A stretch of DNA of 64,000 nt from Massilia sp. Root418 (GCF_001425265.1 NZ_LMEC01000023.1:62001-126000), one strand, 5' to 3'; positions 23,579 through 33,520 are shown, counted from the first letter of the stretch. The notes: generated from the letters alone by a model not told the origin. Numbers and translations: made by a program.

Positions 23579-23989
23579 CTAGCGCAGGCCGCCGCCCTGG
23601 CCGTCGAACCGGCGCTCGATCAGCTCGATCTTGTAGCCGTCCGGGTCGGTGACGAAGGCGATCACGGTGCTGCCGCCCTTGACCGGGCCGGGTTCGCGCG
23701 TGACGTTGCCGCCGTTGGCCTTGACGGCGCTGCAAGCGGCGTAAATGTCGTCGGCCGAGATCGCCAGGTGGCCGTAGGCCGTGCCTTGCTCGTATTCGGT
23801 GACGCCATAGTTGTACGTCAGCTCCAGTTCCGCGTGCTCGGGATTGGTGCCGTAGCCGACAAAGGCCAGCGTGTACTTGTATTCGGGATTGTCGCTGGTG
23901 CGCAGCAGTGTCATGCCCAGCACCTTGGTGTAGAAATCGATGGAACGTTGCAGGTCGCCGACCCGCAGCATGGTGTGCAGTATGCGCAT
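23579..23989 (-). CDS. gloA: Lactoylglutathione lyase (glyoxalase I)
   Basis: A 136-residue VOC-fold enzyme very close to classical Glo[22 protein letters not shown], then [24 protein letters not shown]. Metal ligands are visible as His5, the Glu in [10 protein letters not shown], the His in [10 protein letters not shown] and the Glu in DGYKIELIE. It converts the methylglyoxal-glutathione adduct to S-lactoylglutathione in the cytoplasm. The zinc-protease gene follows 11 bases downstream. Confidence 0.93.
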   Translation of the reverse strand: MRILHTMLRVGDLQRSIDFYTKVLGMTLLRTSDNPEYKYTLAFVGYGTNPEHAELELTYNYGVTEYEQGTAYGHLAISADDIYAACSAVKANGGNVTREPGPVKGGSTVIAFVTDPDGYKIELIERRFDGQGGGLR

Positions 23990-24042
23990 AGAAATCCTCT
24001 GTAAAAGCAGGATTCTATGCGCTTTGCGGCGATCCTGCTGGC

Positions 24043-24564
24043 TTAGCGGTTGCCGGGGTTGTAGCCGCTGCCGGTGGTGCCGCCCTGCAAGGTGCTGCCG
24101 CCCAGGTCGCTCTGCAGCGTGCTGCTTGCCGAGCCCATCACGCTGCCGCTGGAGGTGCGGTAGCCCGCGCCCGGCGTGGTGCCGTAGTAGCCGTGGATGG
24201 TGTTGCTGAACTCGGCGCTGGCCATGTCCGGCCAGTTGTCCTTGTCAAAGCCGGGGGCGTTTTCCAGGCGCTCCTTGCTCACGTCCAGGATGAAGCGCTT
24301 GTTCACGGTGTCCAGTTCCAGGGCCTGGAACGGCACGGCGAACAGCTTGTCGCCCATGCCCAGGATGCCGCCGAACGACAGCACCGCGTATGCGACTTGG
24401 CCGGTCTGCATGTCGAGCATGATTTCCTTGATGTCGCCCAGGTCCTCGTCCATGCGGTTGTACACGTCTTCACCCATCAGCGTGTCGGCCCCCATCAGGC
24501 GCGGGCCGGGGCCGCTGTCGGTGTCGCGGTAAATGCCAAAAGTGTCTCGGTCCAGATAGCTCAT
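24043..24564 (-). CDS. PRC-barrel domain protein
   Basis: A 173-residue protein with a PRC-barrel-like core ([39 protein letters not shown], residues about 31-70) and a Gly/Ser/Thr-rich C-terminal tail. GGAG lies 6 bases before the ATG at 24564; a TTG four codons earlier lacks a site. Stand-alone PRC-barrel proteins of this type are common in soil betaproteobacteria and are often linked to stress, but their role is not established. No signal peptide is seen. Confidence 0.82.
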   Translation of the reverse strand: MSYLDRDTFGIYRDTDSGPGPRLMGADTLMGEDVYNRMDEDLGDIKEIMLDMQTGQVAYAVLSFGGILGMGDKLFAVPFQALELDTVNKRFILDVSKERLENAPGFDKDNWPDMASAEFSNTIHGYYGTTPGAGYRTSSGSVMGSASSTLQSDLGGSTLQGGTTGSGYNPGNR

Positions 24565-24660
24565 TATCGTCTCCAATCGAGTAAGGCCGGCCGGGCAGAA
24601 ACCGGCAGAAGGTTGCCCATCGTGCGTGCTCTTTCAGCTCCCTTTTCTTTTAGCTTCCCT

Positions 24661-25992
24661 TTATTTCGGCGTGACGCGCCAGATGATGTTGCCGACATCG
24701 TCGGCCACCAGCAGGGCGCCACTTTTATCGACTGCCACGCCAACCGGACGGCCTTGCGCTTTGCCGTCGCGGTTCAAGAATCCGGCCAGGAAGTCCTGCG
24801 GCGGGCCGGACGGCTGGCCGTTGGCAAACGGTACAAACACCACCTTGTAGCCGCTGTGCGGCTTGCGGTTCCACGAGCCGTGCTGGCCGATGAAGGCGCC
24901 GTTCTGGTAGCGCTCCGGGAACAGTTTGCCTTCGTAGAAGGCCAGGCCCAGCGAGGCGGTGTGGCCGCCCAGGGCATAGTCCGGCACGATGGCCTTGGCC
25001 ACCAGCTCCGGCTTGGGCGTCTTCACGCGCGCGTCCACGTTCTGGCCGAAGTAGCTGTAGGGCCAGCCATAGAAGCCGCCTTCCTTGACCGAGGTCAGGT
25101 AGTCCGGCACCAGGTCGTTGCCCAGCTCGTCGCGCTCGTTGACCACGGTCCACAGCGCCTTCGATTGCGGCTGCCAGGCCATGCCGTTGGCGTTGCGCAG
25201 GCCGGTGGCGAACAGCCTGGCCTTGCTGGTGGCCAGGTCCAGCTGCCAGATGGCGGCGCGGCCTTCTTCCTTGTCCAGGCCGTTCTCGCCCACGTTGCTG
25301 TTCGAGCCCACGGTGGCGTACAGGAATTTGCCGTCCGGGCTGGCGATGATGTTCTTGGTCCAGTGGTGGTTCAGCGGGCCGCCCGGCAGGTCCATCACCT
25401 TCACGGGGGCGGCGGTGATCTCGGTCTGGCCTTCCTGGTAGGGGAACTTCACCACCGCGTCCGTGTTGGCCACGTACAGTTCCTTGCCCACCAGCGCCAC
25501 CCCGAACGGCGAGTTCAGGTTCGACAGGAACACCGTGCGCGTCTTTGCCACGCCGTTGGCGTCGATGTCGCGCAGCAGCGTGATGCGGTTGGCCGAGGGC
25601 GTGACGGCGCCGGCCTTCTTCATCTGCGATTTCATGATGGCGCCCTTGATGCCCTTGCTGTCCTCCGGCTTGGGCGGGGCATTGGTTTCCACCACCAGCA
25701 CGTCGCCGTTGGGCAGCACGTACACCCAGCGCGGATGGTCGAGGTCGCGGGCATAGGCGCGCACCGTGAAGCCGGCCGCCGGCACCGGCGCGGCGCTGGC
25801 GCTCCAGCGCGCCACCGGGGCCACGTTCACGGTGGGCACCAGCGAGCGCTCGGGCGCGGGCAGCACCGGCTGCGGCCCGTAGCCGGGCGGATACTGCTGG
25901 GCCTCGGCTGCGCTGGCCATCACCAGCAGCGCGGCCACGGTGAAGGCGGCGATGGCGATGGCGGGGCGGATCGGTGCGGCGGGAGAACTCAT
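24661..25992 (-). CDS. Exported sorbosone/glucose dehydrogenase-type beta-propeller
   Basis: A 443-residue protein with a signal peptide (AIAIAAFTVAALLVMASAAEA before QQYPPGYG). The mature part is a six-blade PQQ-dependent sugar dehydrogenase fold: DLDHPRWVYVLPNGDVLVVET, LNSPFGVALVGKELYVANTD, NHHWTKNIIASPDGKFLYATVGSNSN and GFYGWPYSYFGQNVDARV are the usual motifs of the L-sorbosone dehydrogenase group. It is expected to oxidise a sugar or related alcohol/aldehyde in the periplasm with PQQ; the substrate cannot be read from sequence. The start is the ATG giving the signal peptide. Confidence 0.85.
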   Translation of the reverse strand: MSSPAAPIRPAIAIAAFTVAALLVMASAAEAQQYPPGYGPQPVLPAPERSLVPTVNVAPVARWSASAAPVPAAGFTVRAYARDLDHPRWVYVLPNGDVLVVETNAPPKPEDSKGIKGAIMKSQMKKAGAVTPSANRITLLRDIDANGVAKTRTVFLSNLNSPFGVALVGKELYVANTDAVVKFPYQEGQTEITAAPVKVMDLPGGPLNHHWTKNIIASPDGKFLYATVGSNSNVGENGLDKEEGRAAIWQLDLATSKARLFATGLRNANGMAWQPQSKALWTVVNERDELGNDLVPDYLTSVKEGGFYGWPYSYFGQNVDARVKTPKPELVAKAIVPDYALGGHTASLGLAFYEGKLFPERYQNGAFIGQHGSWNRKPHSGYKVVFVPFANGQPSGPPQDFLAGFLNRDGKAQGRPVGVAVDKSGALLVADDVGNIIWRVTPK

Positions 25993-26021
25993 GGCTGGCC
26001 TTTCGCTTTCACTGGGGTTGG

Positions 26022-26279
26022 TCAGTCGCGCTTGTTGCCGGGCTGCGGCCGGGCTTCGCCGGGCGCGTGGGGTTGCACTTTTTCCACACCGGGCGTGCCG
26101 CGCAGATCGGTGTCCACCAGGCCCTGTTCCAGGTCGCTGGCCGCTTGCTTGATCACGCTGCGCGTCTCGTTCGGATGGCCTTCCGGCGACTCGTCGCGCT
26201 CGTGCGGCAGGCGTTTGCCGTCGTCGCTGCGGACCTGGGCGTCGGTGTTGACCTGGCGGTCTTTGGCTTCGGTAACCAT
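26022..26279 (-). CDS. Small hydrophilic hypothetical protein
   Basis: An 85-residue, highly charged and probably disordered protein (MVTEAKDRQVNTDAQVRSDD, then RDESPEGHPNETRSVIKQAASDLEQGLVDTDLRG). Two ATGs lie back to back at 26282 and 26279; the second is better spaced from GAGG. It is 29 bases upstream of the sugar dehydrogenase gene on the same strand. I recognise no family; similar short proteins are annotated as hypothetical in this bacterial group. Confidence 0.6.
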   Translation of the reverse strand: MVTEAKDRQVNTDAQVRSDDGKRLPHERDESPEGHPNETRSVIKQAASDLEQGLVDTDLRGTPGVEKVQPHAPGEARPQPGNKRD

Positions 26280-26428
26280 CATTCGCCTCGCTTGTCGTCA
26301 TGGAGGAATCATCTTAGCGCCGTGAACCGGGCGCAGTCGCGCAATTGAACTTTATTGAAATAGTGCATCTTTAGCATGAACTCAGGTAACATTCCCGCTT
26401 GTTCCGTTGCCGATAAGAGAACTCAGCC

Positions 26429-27349
26429 GTGAAGCCAGAACTTGCCGACCACCACCACGCCGCGCCCGCCAGCTGCCTGAACTGTAACGCTGCCGTGAGC
26501 GGCAATTACTGCCACAACTGTGGCCAGGAAACACGTACCCACGCGCCCAGCTTCGCGGAGTTCGCTCACGAATTCATCGGCCACTACGTGGCGCTGGAGG
26601 GGCGGCTGTGGGGCACTTTCGGGCGGCTGCTGTTCCGGCCGGGCGCGCTCACCAATGAATACCTGGCCGGGCGCCGCAAGCGCTACGTGGAGCCGCTGCG
26701 CCTGTACCTGACGTTGAGCATCCTGTTTTTCGCGCTGCTCAAGTTCACCAACACCGAGCCGCTGATCCTCAACGACAACGACAGCCGGCCCGCCGCGGTG
26801 CAGGAAATGGCCGAGGGGGCGGCGTCGATCAAGGATGAGATCCGCAGGAACGGCGCGGTGAAGGACAAGCAGACCGGCGAGGTGGTGCAGCTGGACCAGC
26901 GCTTCCGCGAGGAGGCGCCCAAGGTGGCGCGCGCGGTGGACAATTTCGAGCACATGACCGTGCCGCAGCGCCAGCAGGCGCTCACGGACGGCTTCTTCCA
27001 CTACGGCCCCTACGCCATGTTCGCGCTGCTGCCGCTGTTCGCGCTGTACCTGAAACTGCTGTACCTGGGCTCGGGGCGGCGCTACGGCGAGCACCTGCTG
27101 TTCAGCCTGCACGTGAGCGCGTTTGCCTTCGTGCAGTTCGCCGCCATCAAGCTGGTGGGCGATACCAGTTTCGCCGCCTTTGTGCTGATCTGCTGGCTGG
27201 TGGGCTACCTGCCGTGGGCCATGCGGCGCGTGTACGGCGGCGGCAAGTTCGGCATCTTCGTGCGCTGGAGCGTGCTGATGCTGGCGCACTGCATCTCGCT
27301 GGCGGCCGCGGTGGGCATCGCCATGGGCGCGGGCGTGGCCGCGCACTGA
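26429..27349 (+). CDS. DUF3667 family membrane protein with zinc-ribbon N-terminus
   Basis: A 306-residue protein starting at a GTG. The N-terminus has two Cys pairs (CLNCNAAVSGNYCHNCGQ, residues about 16-33) as in a zinc ribbon, then the DUF3667 signature FRPGALTNEYLAGRRKRYVEPLRLYL. At least four hydrophobic helices follow, one near residues 92-106 and three in the C-terminal 110 residues. Function is unknown. The gene stands alone between the small hypothetical protein and a VOC protein on the opposite strand. Confidence 0.85.
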   Translation: MKPELADHHHAAPASCLNCNAAVSGNYCHNCGQETRTHAPSFAEFAHEFIGHYVALEGRLWGTFGRLLFRPGALTNEYLAGRRKRYVEPLRLYLTLSILFFALLKFTNTEPLILNDNDSRPAAVQEMAEGAASIKDEIRRNGAVKDKQTGEVVQLDQRFREEAPKVARAVDNFEHMTVPQRQQALTDGFFHYGPYAMFALLPLFALYLKLLYLGSGRRYGEHLLFSLHVSAFAFVQFAAIKLVGDTSFAAFVLICWLVGYLPWAMRRVYGGGKFGIFVRWSVLMLAHCISLAAAVGIAMGAGVAAH

Positions 27350-27364
27350 GCAGTGCGCGCCGGC

Positions 27365-27745
27365 TTATCCGGGCGCCACGGCCGGCTGCCACAGCTCGAT
27401 CTTGTTGCCGTCCGGGTCCATGAACCAGCCGAAGCGGCCGTAGTCGAAGGTCTGCGGATCGCCCACCAGTTCGGCGCCGCCGGCCACCACCTGGGCCAGG
27501 GCCTCGTCCAGGTTGTCCACCACCAGGTTGAACATGAATTCGCGCTTGGACGGCGCGAAGTAGCCGGTGGTGTCCTTGAAGGGACTGAAGGTGGTGCAGC
27601 TGCCGGCCGGCATGGCGGCCGGGAAGAAGGAGGCGTAGTCGGTGGACTCGCCGGGGAAGCCCAGGTGCGCCTGGTACCAGGCCATCAGGGCCTGCGGGTT
27701 GCGCGATTTGAAGAAGACCCCGCCCACGCCCAATGCTTTTGCCAT
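27365..27745 (-). CDS. VOC-family (glyoxalase-like) protein
   Basis: A 126-residue single VOC domain: GVGGVFFKSRNPQALMAWYQAHLGF at the start and GWFMDPDGNKIELWQP at the end, with Glu as a possible metal ligand. GGAGAGC precedes the ATG at 27745; longer forms of the frame have no ribosome site. The substrate is unknown; proteins like this include glyoxalases, bleomycin-resistance proteins and dioxygenases. It is divergent from nadK, with a LexA box in between. Confidence 0.82.
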   Translation of the reverse strand: MAKALGVGGVFFKSRNPQALMAWYQAHLGFPGESTDYASFFPAAMPAGSCTTFSPFKDTTGYFAPSKREFMFNLVVDNLDEALAQVVAGGAELVGDPQTFDYGRFGWFMDPDGNKIELWQPAVAPG

Positions 27746-27809
27746 GCCGCTCTCCTGTCGTGATGTTGTGCCGTGTGCCCCGGCTTGCACTCCGTTGCTT
27801 GCCGTTTTA

Positions 27810-27829
27810 TACTGTTTGCATATACAGTA
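27810..27829. promoter_or_regulatory. LexA (SOS) box upstream of nadK-recN
   Basis: TACTGTTTGCATATACAGTA fits the gamma/betaproteobacterial LexA consensus CTGT-N8-ACAG with flanking TA on both sides. It is 88 bases before the nadK ATG and 64 bases from the divergent VOC gene. recN, a classical SOS gene, is the second gene of the nadK transcript, so SOS control of the pair is likely. Confidence 0.82.
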
Positions 27830-27917
27830 TATGGATGCGTGTTGATGCATGGCAGAAGGCTGCATTATCGGTTACTCTGACTAGTGTTGCTACCCCCCAA
27901 TCACGCCCGAGAGATCT

Positions 27918-28820
27918 ATGCCCGCCACGCCAGCCTTATTTTCCACCATTGCCCTGGTTGTCCGACAGAACACGGCGGGCATCGAAGCCCAGGTCCGCAG
28001 CCTGCTGGCCTTCCTGAAAGAAGGCGGGCACCACGTGGTGCTGGAGGCCGAGACGGCGGCGCACCTGGGCATGCAGGACTATCCCGTCATGACGCCGGAC
28101 GAGATCGGCCGGCACGCCAGCGCCGCCATCGTGATGGGCGGCGACGGCACCATGCTGGGCCTGGCGCGCCAGCTGGCGCCCTACGACGTGCCGCTGATTG
28201 GCATCAACCAGGGCCGGCTCGGCTTCATGACCGACATTCCGCTGGAAGGCATGCTGCCCATCCTGGCGCAGATCATGCGCGGCAACTACCAGGCCGAGCG
28301 GCGCACCCTGCTGGAAGGCAGCGTGCGGCGCGACGGCAAGGAAATCCATGTCGGCCTGGCGGTCAACGACGTGGTGGTGTCGCGCGGCGCGGGCGCCGGC
28401 ATGGCCGAGCTGCGGGTGGACGTGGACACCCACTTCATGTACAACCAGCGCTCGGACGGCCTGATTATTTCCACGCCCACCGGCTCCACCGCCTACGCGC
28501 TGTCGGCCGGCGGCCCGCTGCTGCATCCGACCCTGGGCGGCATCGTGCTGGTGCCGATCGCGCCGCACGCGCTGTCGAACCGGCCCATCGTGCTGCCCGA
28601 TTCAAGCGAGATCCAGGTGGAGATCGTGCGCGGGCGCGACATCACCGTCAACTTCGACATGCAGACCTTCGCCAGCCTGCAGGCGCAGGACCGCATCATC
28701 ATCAAGCGTTCGCCGCACGCCATCACCTTCCTGCATCCGGAAGGCTGGAGCTACTACAACACGCTGCGCGAAAAGCTGCACTGGAACGAATACCCGTCCA
28801 CCGACGGGAAGTTAGTCTAA
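27918..28820 (+). CDS. nadK: NAD kinase
   Basis: A 300-residue ATP-NAD kinase that makes NADP. The catalytic GGDGT motif is in [11 protein letters not shown] (residues about 73-83), with [11 protein letters not shown] following and the second conserved stretch [21 protein letters not shown] near 180-200. Length and motifs are typical of the long bacterial NadK. recN starts 19 bases later, the usual order in Burkholderiales. A LexA box lies upstream. Confidence 0.95.
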   Translation: MPATPALFSTIALVVRQNTAGIEAQVRSLLAFLKEGGHHVVLEAETAAHLGMQDYPVMTPDEIGRHASAAIVMGGDGTMLGLARQLAPYDVPLIGINQGRLGFMTDIPLEGMLPILAQIMRGNYQAERRTLLEGSVRRDGKEIHVGLAVNDVVVSRGAGAGMAELRVDVDTHFMYNQRSDGLIISTPTGSTAYALSAGGPLLHPTLGGIVLVPIAPHALSNRPIVLPDSSEIQVEIVRGRDITVNFDMQTFASLQAQDRIIIKRSPHAITFLHPEGWSYYNTLREKLHWNEYPSTDGKLV

Positions 28821-28839
28821 CCCTCATCTGTTACTGCCC

Positions 28840-30507
28840 ATGCTGCGTACCCTGTCCATCCGCGACTTCGTCATCGTCGACACCATCGAACTGGAATTTT
28901 CCGCTGGCTTCACCGTCTTCACCGGCGAAACGGGCGCCGGCAAATCCATCCTCATCGACGCGCTGACCCTGGCGCTGGGCGGACGCGGCGACGCCAGCGT
29001 GGTGCGCGACGGCGCGGCCAAGGCCGACATCACGGCCGACTTCGCGGTGACGGAACAGGCCGCCGCCTGGCTGGCCGCCAACGAGTTTGCCGCCGACGAG
29101 GGCGGCGCCCTGCTGCGCCGCGTGATCGACAACGCCGGCCGCTCCAAGGCCTACATCAACGGCGTGGCCGCCACCGCCGCGCAGCTGCGCGAGCTGGGCG
29201 ACATGCTGGTCGATATCCACGGCCAGCACGCCCACCAGTCGCTGCTGAAAACGGATGCGCAGCGCGAGCTGCTCGACAGCCAGTCCACCATCAAGGATGC
29301 CGGCGCCGCCGACGACCTGAAAGCCGTGGCCGCCGCGCACAAGGCCTGGCGCGCGCTGGCGCGCCAGCTGGAAGAGTACGAGGCCGGCGCCGCCAACCTG
29401 GCCTACGAGCGCGAGCGCCTGGAGTGGCAGGTGGGCGAGCTGGACAAGCTGGCCGCCAAGCCCGGCGAATGGCAGGACATCGCCAACGAGCACAGCCGGC
29501 TGTCGCACGCGGCCAGCCTGCTGGAAGGCGCGCAGGAAGCGCTGGCCGCCATATCTGAATCGGAAGACCATCCCATCGTCTCGCAGCTCGGTTCGCTGAG
29601 CCAGAAGCTGGGCAAGCTGGCCGCCATCGACACCGAGCTGCAGCCCACGGTGGACCTGATCGAATCGGCCCGCATCCAGCTGCAGGAATCGGTCTACGCG
29701 CTGAACACCTACCTGGACCGGGTGGAACTGGACCCGGACCGCCTGCGCCAGGTGGACGCGCGCATGGAGGCGCTGCACTCGGCCGCGCGCAAGTTCCGCG
29801 TGGCGCCGGACGACTTGCCGCAAGAACACGCGCAGCTGTCGGCCAAGCTGCGCCAGCTGGCCGACGCCAGCGACCTGGACGGCCTGCGCCGGCAGGAAGA
29901 GAAGCTCAAGGCGGCCTACATGGACGTGGCGCGCAAGCTGTCGGCCACGCGCGCGGCGGCCGCCAGGACGCTGGCCGCGGCCGTCACCCAGGCCATGCAG
30001 GACCTGAACATGACGGGCGGCGCCTTCGACATCGCGCTGCACCCCTGCGAGCCGGGCGCGCGCGGCCTGGAGCAGGTGGAATTCCTGGTGGCCGGCCACG
30101 CCGGTGTGGCGCCGCGCCCGCTGGTCAAGGTGGCGTCTGGCGGCGAACTGGCACGCATTGCGCTGGCTATTTCCGTGATCACCTCCAACGCCACCACCAC
30201 CCCGACCCTGATCTTCGATGAGGTCGACAGCGGCATCGGCGGCGGCGTGGCCGAAGTGGTGGGGCGGCTGCTCAAGCGCCTGGGCCAGGCACGCCAGGTG
30301 CTGTGCGTGACCCACTTGCCGCAGGTAGCCAGCCAGGCCAGCCAGCACTTCCAGGTGGCCAAAGGCACGCTGGAGAACGGCAAGACCGCCTCCCGCATCG
30401 ACGTGCTCGACAGCAAGGCCCGCGTGGAAGAAGTGGCGCGCATGCTGGGCGGCCTGGAAATCACCGCCACCACCCGCAAGCACGCCCGCGAGCTGCTGGC
30501 CTCCTAG
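28840..30507 (+). CDS. recN: DNA repair protein RecN
   Basis: A 555-residue SMC-like ATPase. Walker A is FTGETGAGKSILIDAL near residues 28-43. The long coiled-coil middle runs from about 150 to 370. The signature region VASGGELARIALAISV and the Walker B LIFDEVDSGIGGGVAE are near 430-480, followed by VLCVTHLPQVAS. RecN acts in double-strand break repair and is SOS-induced in many bacteria. It lies 19 bases after nadK and shares its LexA-controlled upstream region. Confidence 0.95.
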   Translation: MLRTLSIRDFVIVDTIELEFSAGFTVFTGETGAGKSILIDALTLALGGRGDASVVRDGAAKADITADFAVTEQAAAWLAANEFAADEGGALLRRVIDNAGRSKAYINGVAATAAQLRELGDMLVDIHGQHAHQSLLKTDAQRELLDSQSTIKDAGAADDLKAVAAAHKAWRALARQLEEYEAGAANLAYERERLEWQVGELDKLAAKPGEWQDIANEHSRLSHAASLLEGAQEALAAISESEDHPIVSQLGSLSQKLGKLAAIDTELQPTVDLIESARIQLQESVYALNTYLDRVELDPDRLRQVDARMEALHSAARKFRVAPDDLPQEHAQLSAKLRQLADASDLDGLRRQEEKLKAAYMDVARKLSATRAAAARTLAAAVTQAMQDLNMTGGAFDIALHPCEPGARGLEQVEFLVAGHAGVAPRPLVKVASGGELARIALAISVITSNATTTPTLIFDEVDSGIGGGVAEVVGRLLKRLGQARQVLCVTHLPQVASQASQHFQVAKGTLENGKTASRIDVLDSKARVEEVARMLGGLEITATTRKHARELLAS

Positions 30508-30609
30508 CGCCGCTTTGCGTTTTCTCAACGCCAGGCCGACAGCGCAGCAGTAGCATGGAACAGCTGGGCGCGCGCTGGGCGCGCGCCCAGTCCATTGCGG
30601 AGGTGTCGC

Positions 30610-32220
30610 ATGAGTACGCCTGTGAAGATGCAGTTCGCATTCCAGGGCGGCGGCGCGCGGATCGCAGCGCTGCTGGCGGTCGCAGAAGCCATCCAGGAGT
30701 TCAAGGCCGATCATAAAATCGAGGTAACCCAGGTGGCCGGCACGTCCGCCGGCGCCATCGTGGCCGGTTTTCTCGCGGCCGGCATTTCCGCACAGTCCAT
30801 CATGGCTGAACTGCGCGGCGGCAGGGGCGCCCAGCTCATGCGCGGCATCACCGTGCCGGGCAAGCTGGCCGCAGCCTATTGCCTGCTTGTGAAAAACAAA
30901 TCCCTGCGTGACACGGTTGGCCTGCGCGGCTGGCTCAACGAAAAATTCGCCCAGAAGAACGTGGTGAAAGTGGCCGACGCCGAGCGCAAGGGCACGCGCC
31001 TGCAGATCACCAAGACCGACCTCGGCAGCCGCGCCACGGTGCTGGCGCAGGGCGGTGAAACGCTGGCGGACGCCCTGGTGGATTCTTGCGCGCTGCCGTA
31101 TTTTTTCAGGATATGGGCCGGCAGCACGGCGCCCACGGTGGTGGACGGCGGCATCGCCAACAATTTGCCGGCCAAGCTGCTGACGGTGTCCGATCCCGCC
31201 TACGGTGAAATGATCGCGGTCACCTTTGCCGAAGCGGCCACCGACCGGCCCGACAGTTTCGTCAGCTTTTCCGCCAGCCTGCTCGACTCCGCCATGGCGT
31301 CGACCATGGCGCTGACGCGCGAAGCCTTCAAGGGCCACCTCGTGGAGGTGCAGACCTCGCTGACCACGTTCAGTTTCCACAAGGCGCTGTCGCCCGGGTT
31401 CGAGGCGGAATACGAGCGCATCAAAGCCGATACGGCCAGGCAGTTGCAGGAGCATATCCAGCGCATCAACGCTGCCAGGCGGCGCGCGGTCACCAATCCC
31501 TGGAAGGAAACCAATCCGACCGCCGTGCGCATGATGCGCGACGTGGGTGAACTGTATTTCAAGTTGCGCGGCGGCTTGCTGCACTACGACAGCTGCCGCC
31601 TCACCGTCTATACCAACGGCGGCCGCCCGGTGGGCGACCAGCATGCCAGCGCACCCGACCTGGTGCAGTTCCACCTGAAAATCCGCACCGGCGCCGAAGC
31701 GCTGCATTGCCTCAGCATCGGGCTGACGGAACAGTCCGAAGAGGCAGCTTTTTCCAGCGAGACGGCGCGCTGCACGGTGACCGGGCCGGCCGGCGAACGC
31801 ACCGATTTCCTGCAGCTGGCCATGCTGCGCAAGCCCGGCGAGTGCACCGACGGCGACCGCGAATTGTGCCTGTTCTTCACGCCACCGCTGCCGCCGCGCA
31901 GCGGCCCCTACACCATCGATTTCCAGGAAAACGGCACCGATCTGATGATAGAGCTGTTTAATACGCACGCCGACGCCATCGGCTTCTACCCGCAGCGCGC
32001 CGACGGCGTGGTCGGCTGCGTCGAGCTGGTACTGTTTGCGCACGAAGACCTGCACCTGCTGTTGACGCCGGAAGACCCGGCGCAGCCGGGCCGCGTCATG
32101 ACGGAGGCGGAAATCCAGGCACTCACGCCGATCCCGGTGTTTCCCAACATGCGCGGGCGCGGCATGGCGATCGACAACGCCGGGTCCGCCTGGAGTGTTG
32201 CCGTGCATCACTTACATTGA
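30610..32220 (+). CDS. Patatin-like phospholipase with a long unassigned C-terminus
   Basis: A 536-residue protein. The patatin domain fills about residues 10-240: oxyanion loop FQGGGARIAAL, nucleophile elbow GTSAG, and catalytic Asp in VVDGGIANN. From about residue 290 onward is a beta-rich region of unknown family that ends NMRGRGMAIDNAGSAW. GGAGG precedes the ATG at 30610. It sits between recN and hemH. The domain usually hydrolyses acyl lipids; whether this one is secreted is unclear, as no signal is seen. A stress or defence role would be speculation. Confidence 0.78.
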   Translation: MSTPVKMQFAFQGGGARIAALLAVAEAIQEFKADHKIEVTQVAGTSAGAIVAGFLAAGISAQSIMAELRGGRGAQLMRGITVPGKLAAAYCLLVKNKSLRDTVGLRGWLNEKFAQKNVVKVADAERKGTRLQITKTDLGSRATVLAQGGETLADALVDSCALPYFFRIWAGSTAPTVVDGGIANNLPAKLLTVSDPAYGEMIAVTFAEAATDRPDSFVSFSASLLDSAMASTMALTREAFKGHLVEVQTSLTTFSFHKALSPGFEAEYERIKADTARQLQEHIQRINAARRRAVTNPWKETNPTAVRMMRDVGELYFKLRGGLLHYDSCRLTVYTNGGRPVGDQHASAPDLVQFHLKIRTGAEALHCLSIGLTEQSEEAAFSSETARCTVTGPAGERTDFLQLAMLRKPGECTDGDRELCLFFTPPLPPRSGPYTIDFQENGTDLMIELFNTHADAIGFYPQRADGVVGCVELVLFAHEDLHLLLTPEDPAQPGRVMTEAEIQALTPIPVFPNMRGRGMAIDNAGSAWSVAVHHLH

Positions 32221-32346
32221 CAGGCCGCGTGTTCCGGCCTACCTTTATCCCTGTGTGAATAGGAGTCGAAGCATGAAAATCATCCTGAAAGTTTAAGGCT
32301 TGCCAACTAATCTATAATGACGCCTCGACCTCGTCATTGCAGATTC

Positions 32347-33456
32347 ATGGCCTTCCTTAAAGAACCTCCCCATACCCATGGCAGCAACGGCGGCAGCGCC
32401 GTGGTGCTGGTCAATCTTGGCACGCCGGACGCGCCCACGCGCTCGGCTGTGCGCCGCTACCTGAAGCAATTCCTGTCCGACCAGCGCGTGGTGGAGATTC
32501 CGCGCGCCGTCTGGTGGTTCATCCTCAACCTCATCATCCTGCCGTTCCGCTCCGGCCAGTCGGCCAGGAAATACGCGTCGATCTGGACCCGCGAGGGCTC
32601 GCCGCTCAAGGTCAACACCCAGGAGCAGGCGCTGCTGCTGCGCGCCGCGCTGGGCGAGCGCGGCCACGACAACGTCACCGTGGCCATGGCCATGCGCTAC
32701 GGTTCGCCGTCCCTGCCGGACGTGCTGGCGCGCCTGAAGGCGGACGGCTGCGAGCGCGTCCTGCTGCTACCGGCGTATCCGCAGTATTCCGGCACCACCA
32801 CCGGCTCCATCTACGACGCCGTGTTCGCCCATTACAAGCAGATCCGCAACGTGCCGGAACTGCGCTTCATCCGCAACTACCACGACCACGACGGCTACAT
32901 CCATGCGCTGCAGGAATCCATCCTGGCGCACTGGGACGCGCACGGCCGGCCGGAAAAGCTGGTGCTGAGCTTCCACGGCGTGCCCCGGCGCACGCTGCTG
33001 CTGGGCGACCCCTACCACTGCGAATGCCTGAAAACCGCGCGCTTGCTGGCCGCCAGGCTGAAGCTCACGCCGGAGCAGTACCTGGTCACCTTCCAGTCGC
33101 GCTTCGGCAAGGCCGAGTGGCTGCAGCCCTACACCGCGCCCACCGTGCAGCAGCTGGCGCGCGACGGCGTGCGCCGGGTGGACGTGATCTGCCCCGGCTT
33201 CACCAGCGACTGCCTGGAAACCCTGGAGGAAATCGCCATGGAGGTGCGGCACGACTTCATGGCCGCCGGCGGCAAGGAATTCCACTACATCCCCTGCCTG
33301 AACGCCGCGCCCGGCTGGATCGCCGCCCTGGCCGAGATCGCCGAGCAGCACATGATAGGCTGGCCGACTATGATGGCCCAGCCGCAGCGCGATGCGCTCA
33401 AGAAGGCGGGCGAAGCCGCGCGCGCGGCCGCGCTCAAGCTGGGTGCGGAAAACTGA
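32347..33456 (+). CDS. hemH: Ferrochelatase
   Basis: A 369-residue enzyme that inserts Fe(II) into protoporphyrin IX in the last step of heme synthesis. Motifs include [27 protein letters not shown] at the start, [20 protein letters not shown] in the middle, [21 protein letters not shown] with the active-site His, and [14 protein letters not shown]. The ATG at 32347 is preferred because MAFLKEPP matches the family N-terminus. An earlier ATG at 32317 overlaps a TATAAT hexamer that may instead be the -10 box. Confidence 0.94.
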   Translation: MAFLKEPPHTHGSNGGSAVVLVNLGTPDAPTRSAVRRYLKQFLSDQRVVEIPRAVWWFILNLIILPFRSGQSARKYASIWTREGSPLKVNTQEQALLLRAALGERGHDNVTVAMAMRYGSPSLPDVLARLKADGCERVLLLPAYPQYSGTTTGSIYDAVFAHYKQIRNVPELRFIRNYHDHDGYIHALQESILAHWDAHGRPEKLVLSFHGVPRRTLLLGDPYHCECLKTARLLAARLKLTPEQYLVTFQSRFGKAEWLQPYTAPTVQQLARDGVRRVDVICPGFTSDCLETLEEIAMEVRHDFMAAGGKEFHYIPCLNAAPGWIAALAEIAEQHMIGWPTMMAQPQRDALKKAGEAARAAALKLGAEN

Positions 33457-33520
33457 CACTGGCTGCGCACATGGTGTCCAGGTGATAATCAGCACTTGCC
33501 GTCGGTGAGTGCCAGCCTGT

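Noticed and set aside
28831-32211. Very long minus-strand open frame opposite recN and the patatin gene
   Set aside because: It is rich in His, Gln, Arg and Gly as expected for the antisense of GC-biased codons, and the opposite strand encodes clear recN and patatin motifs.
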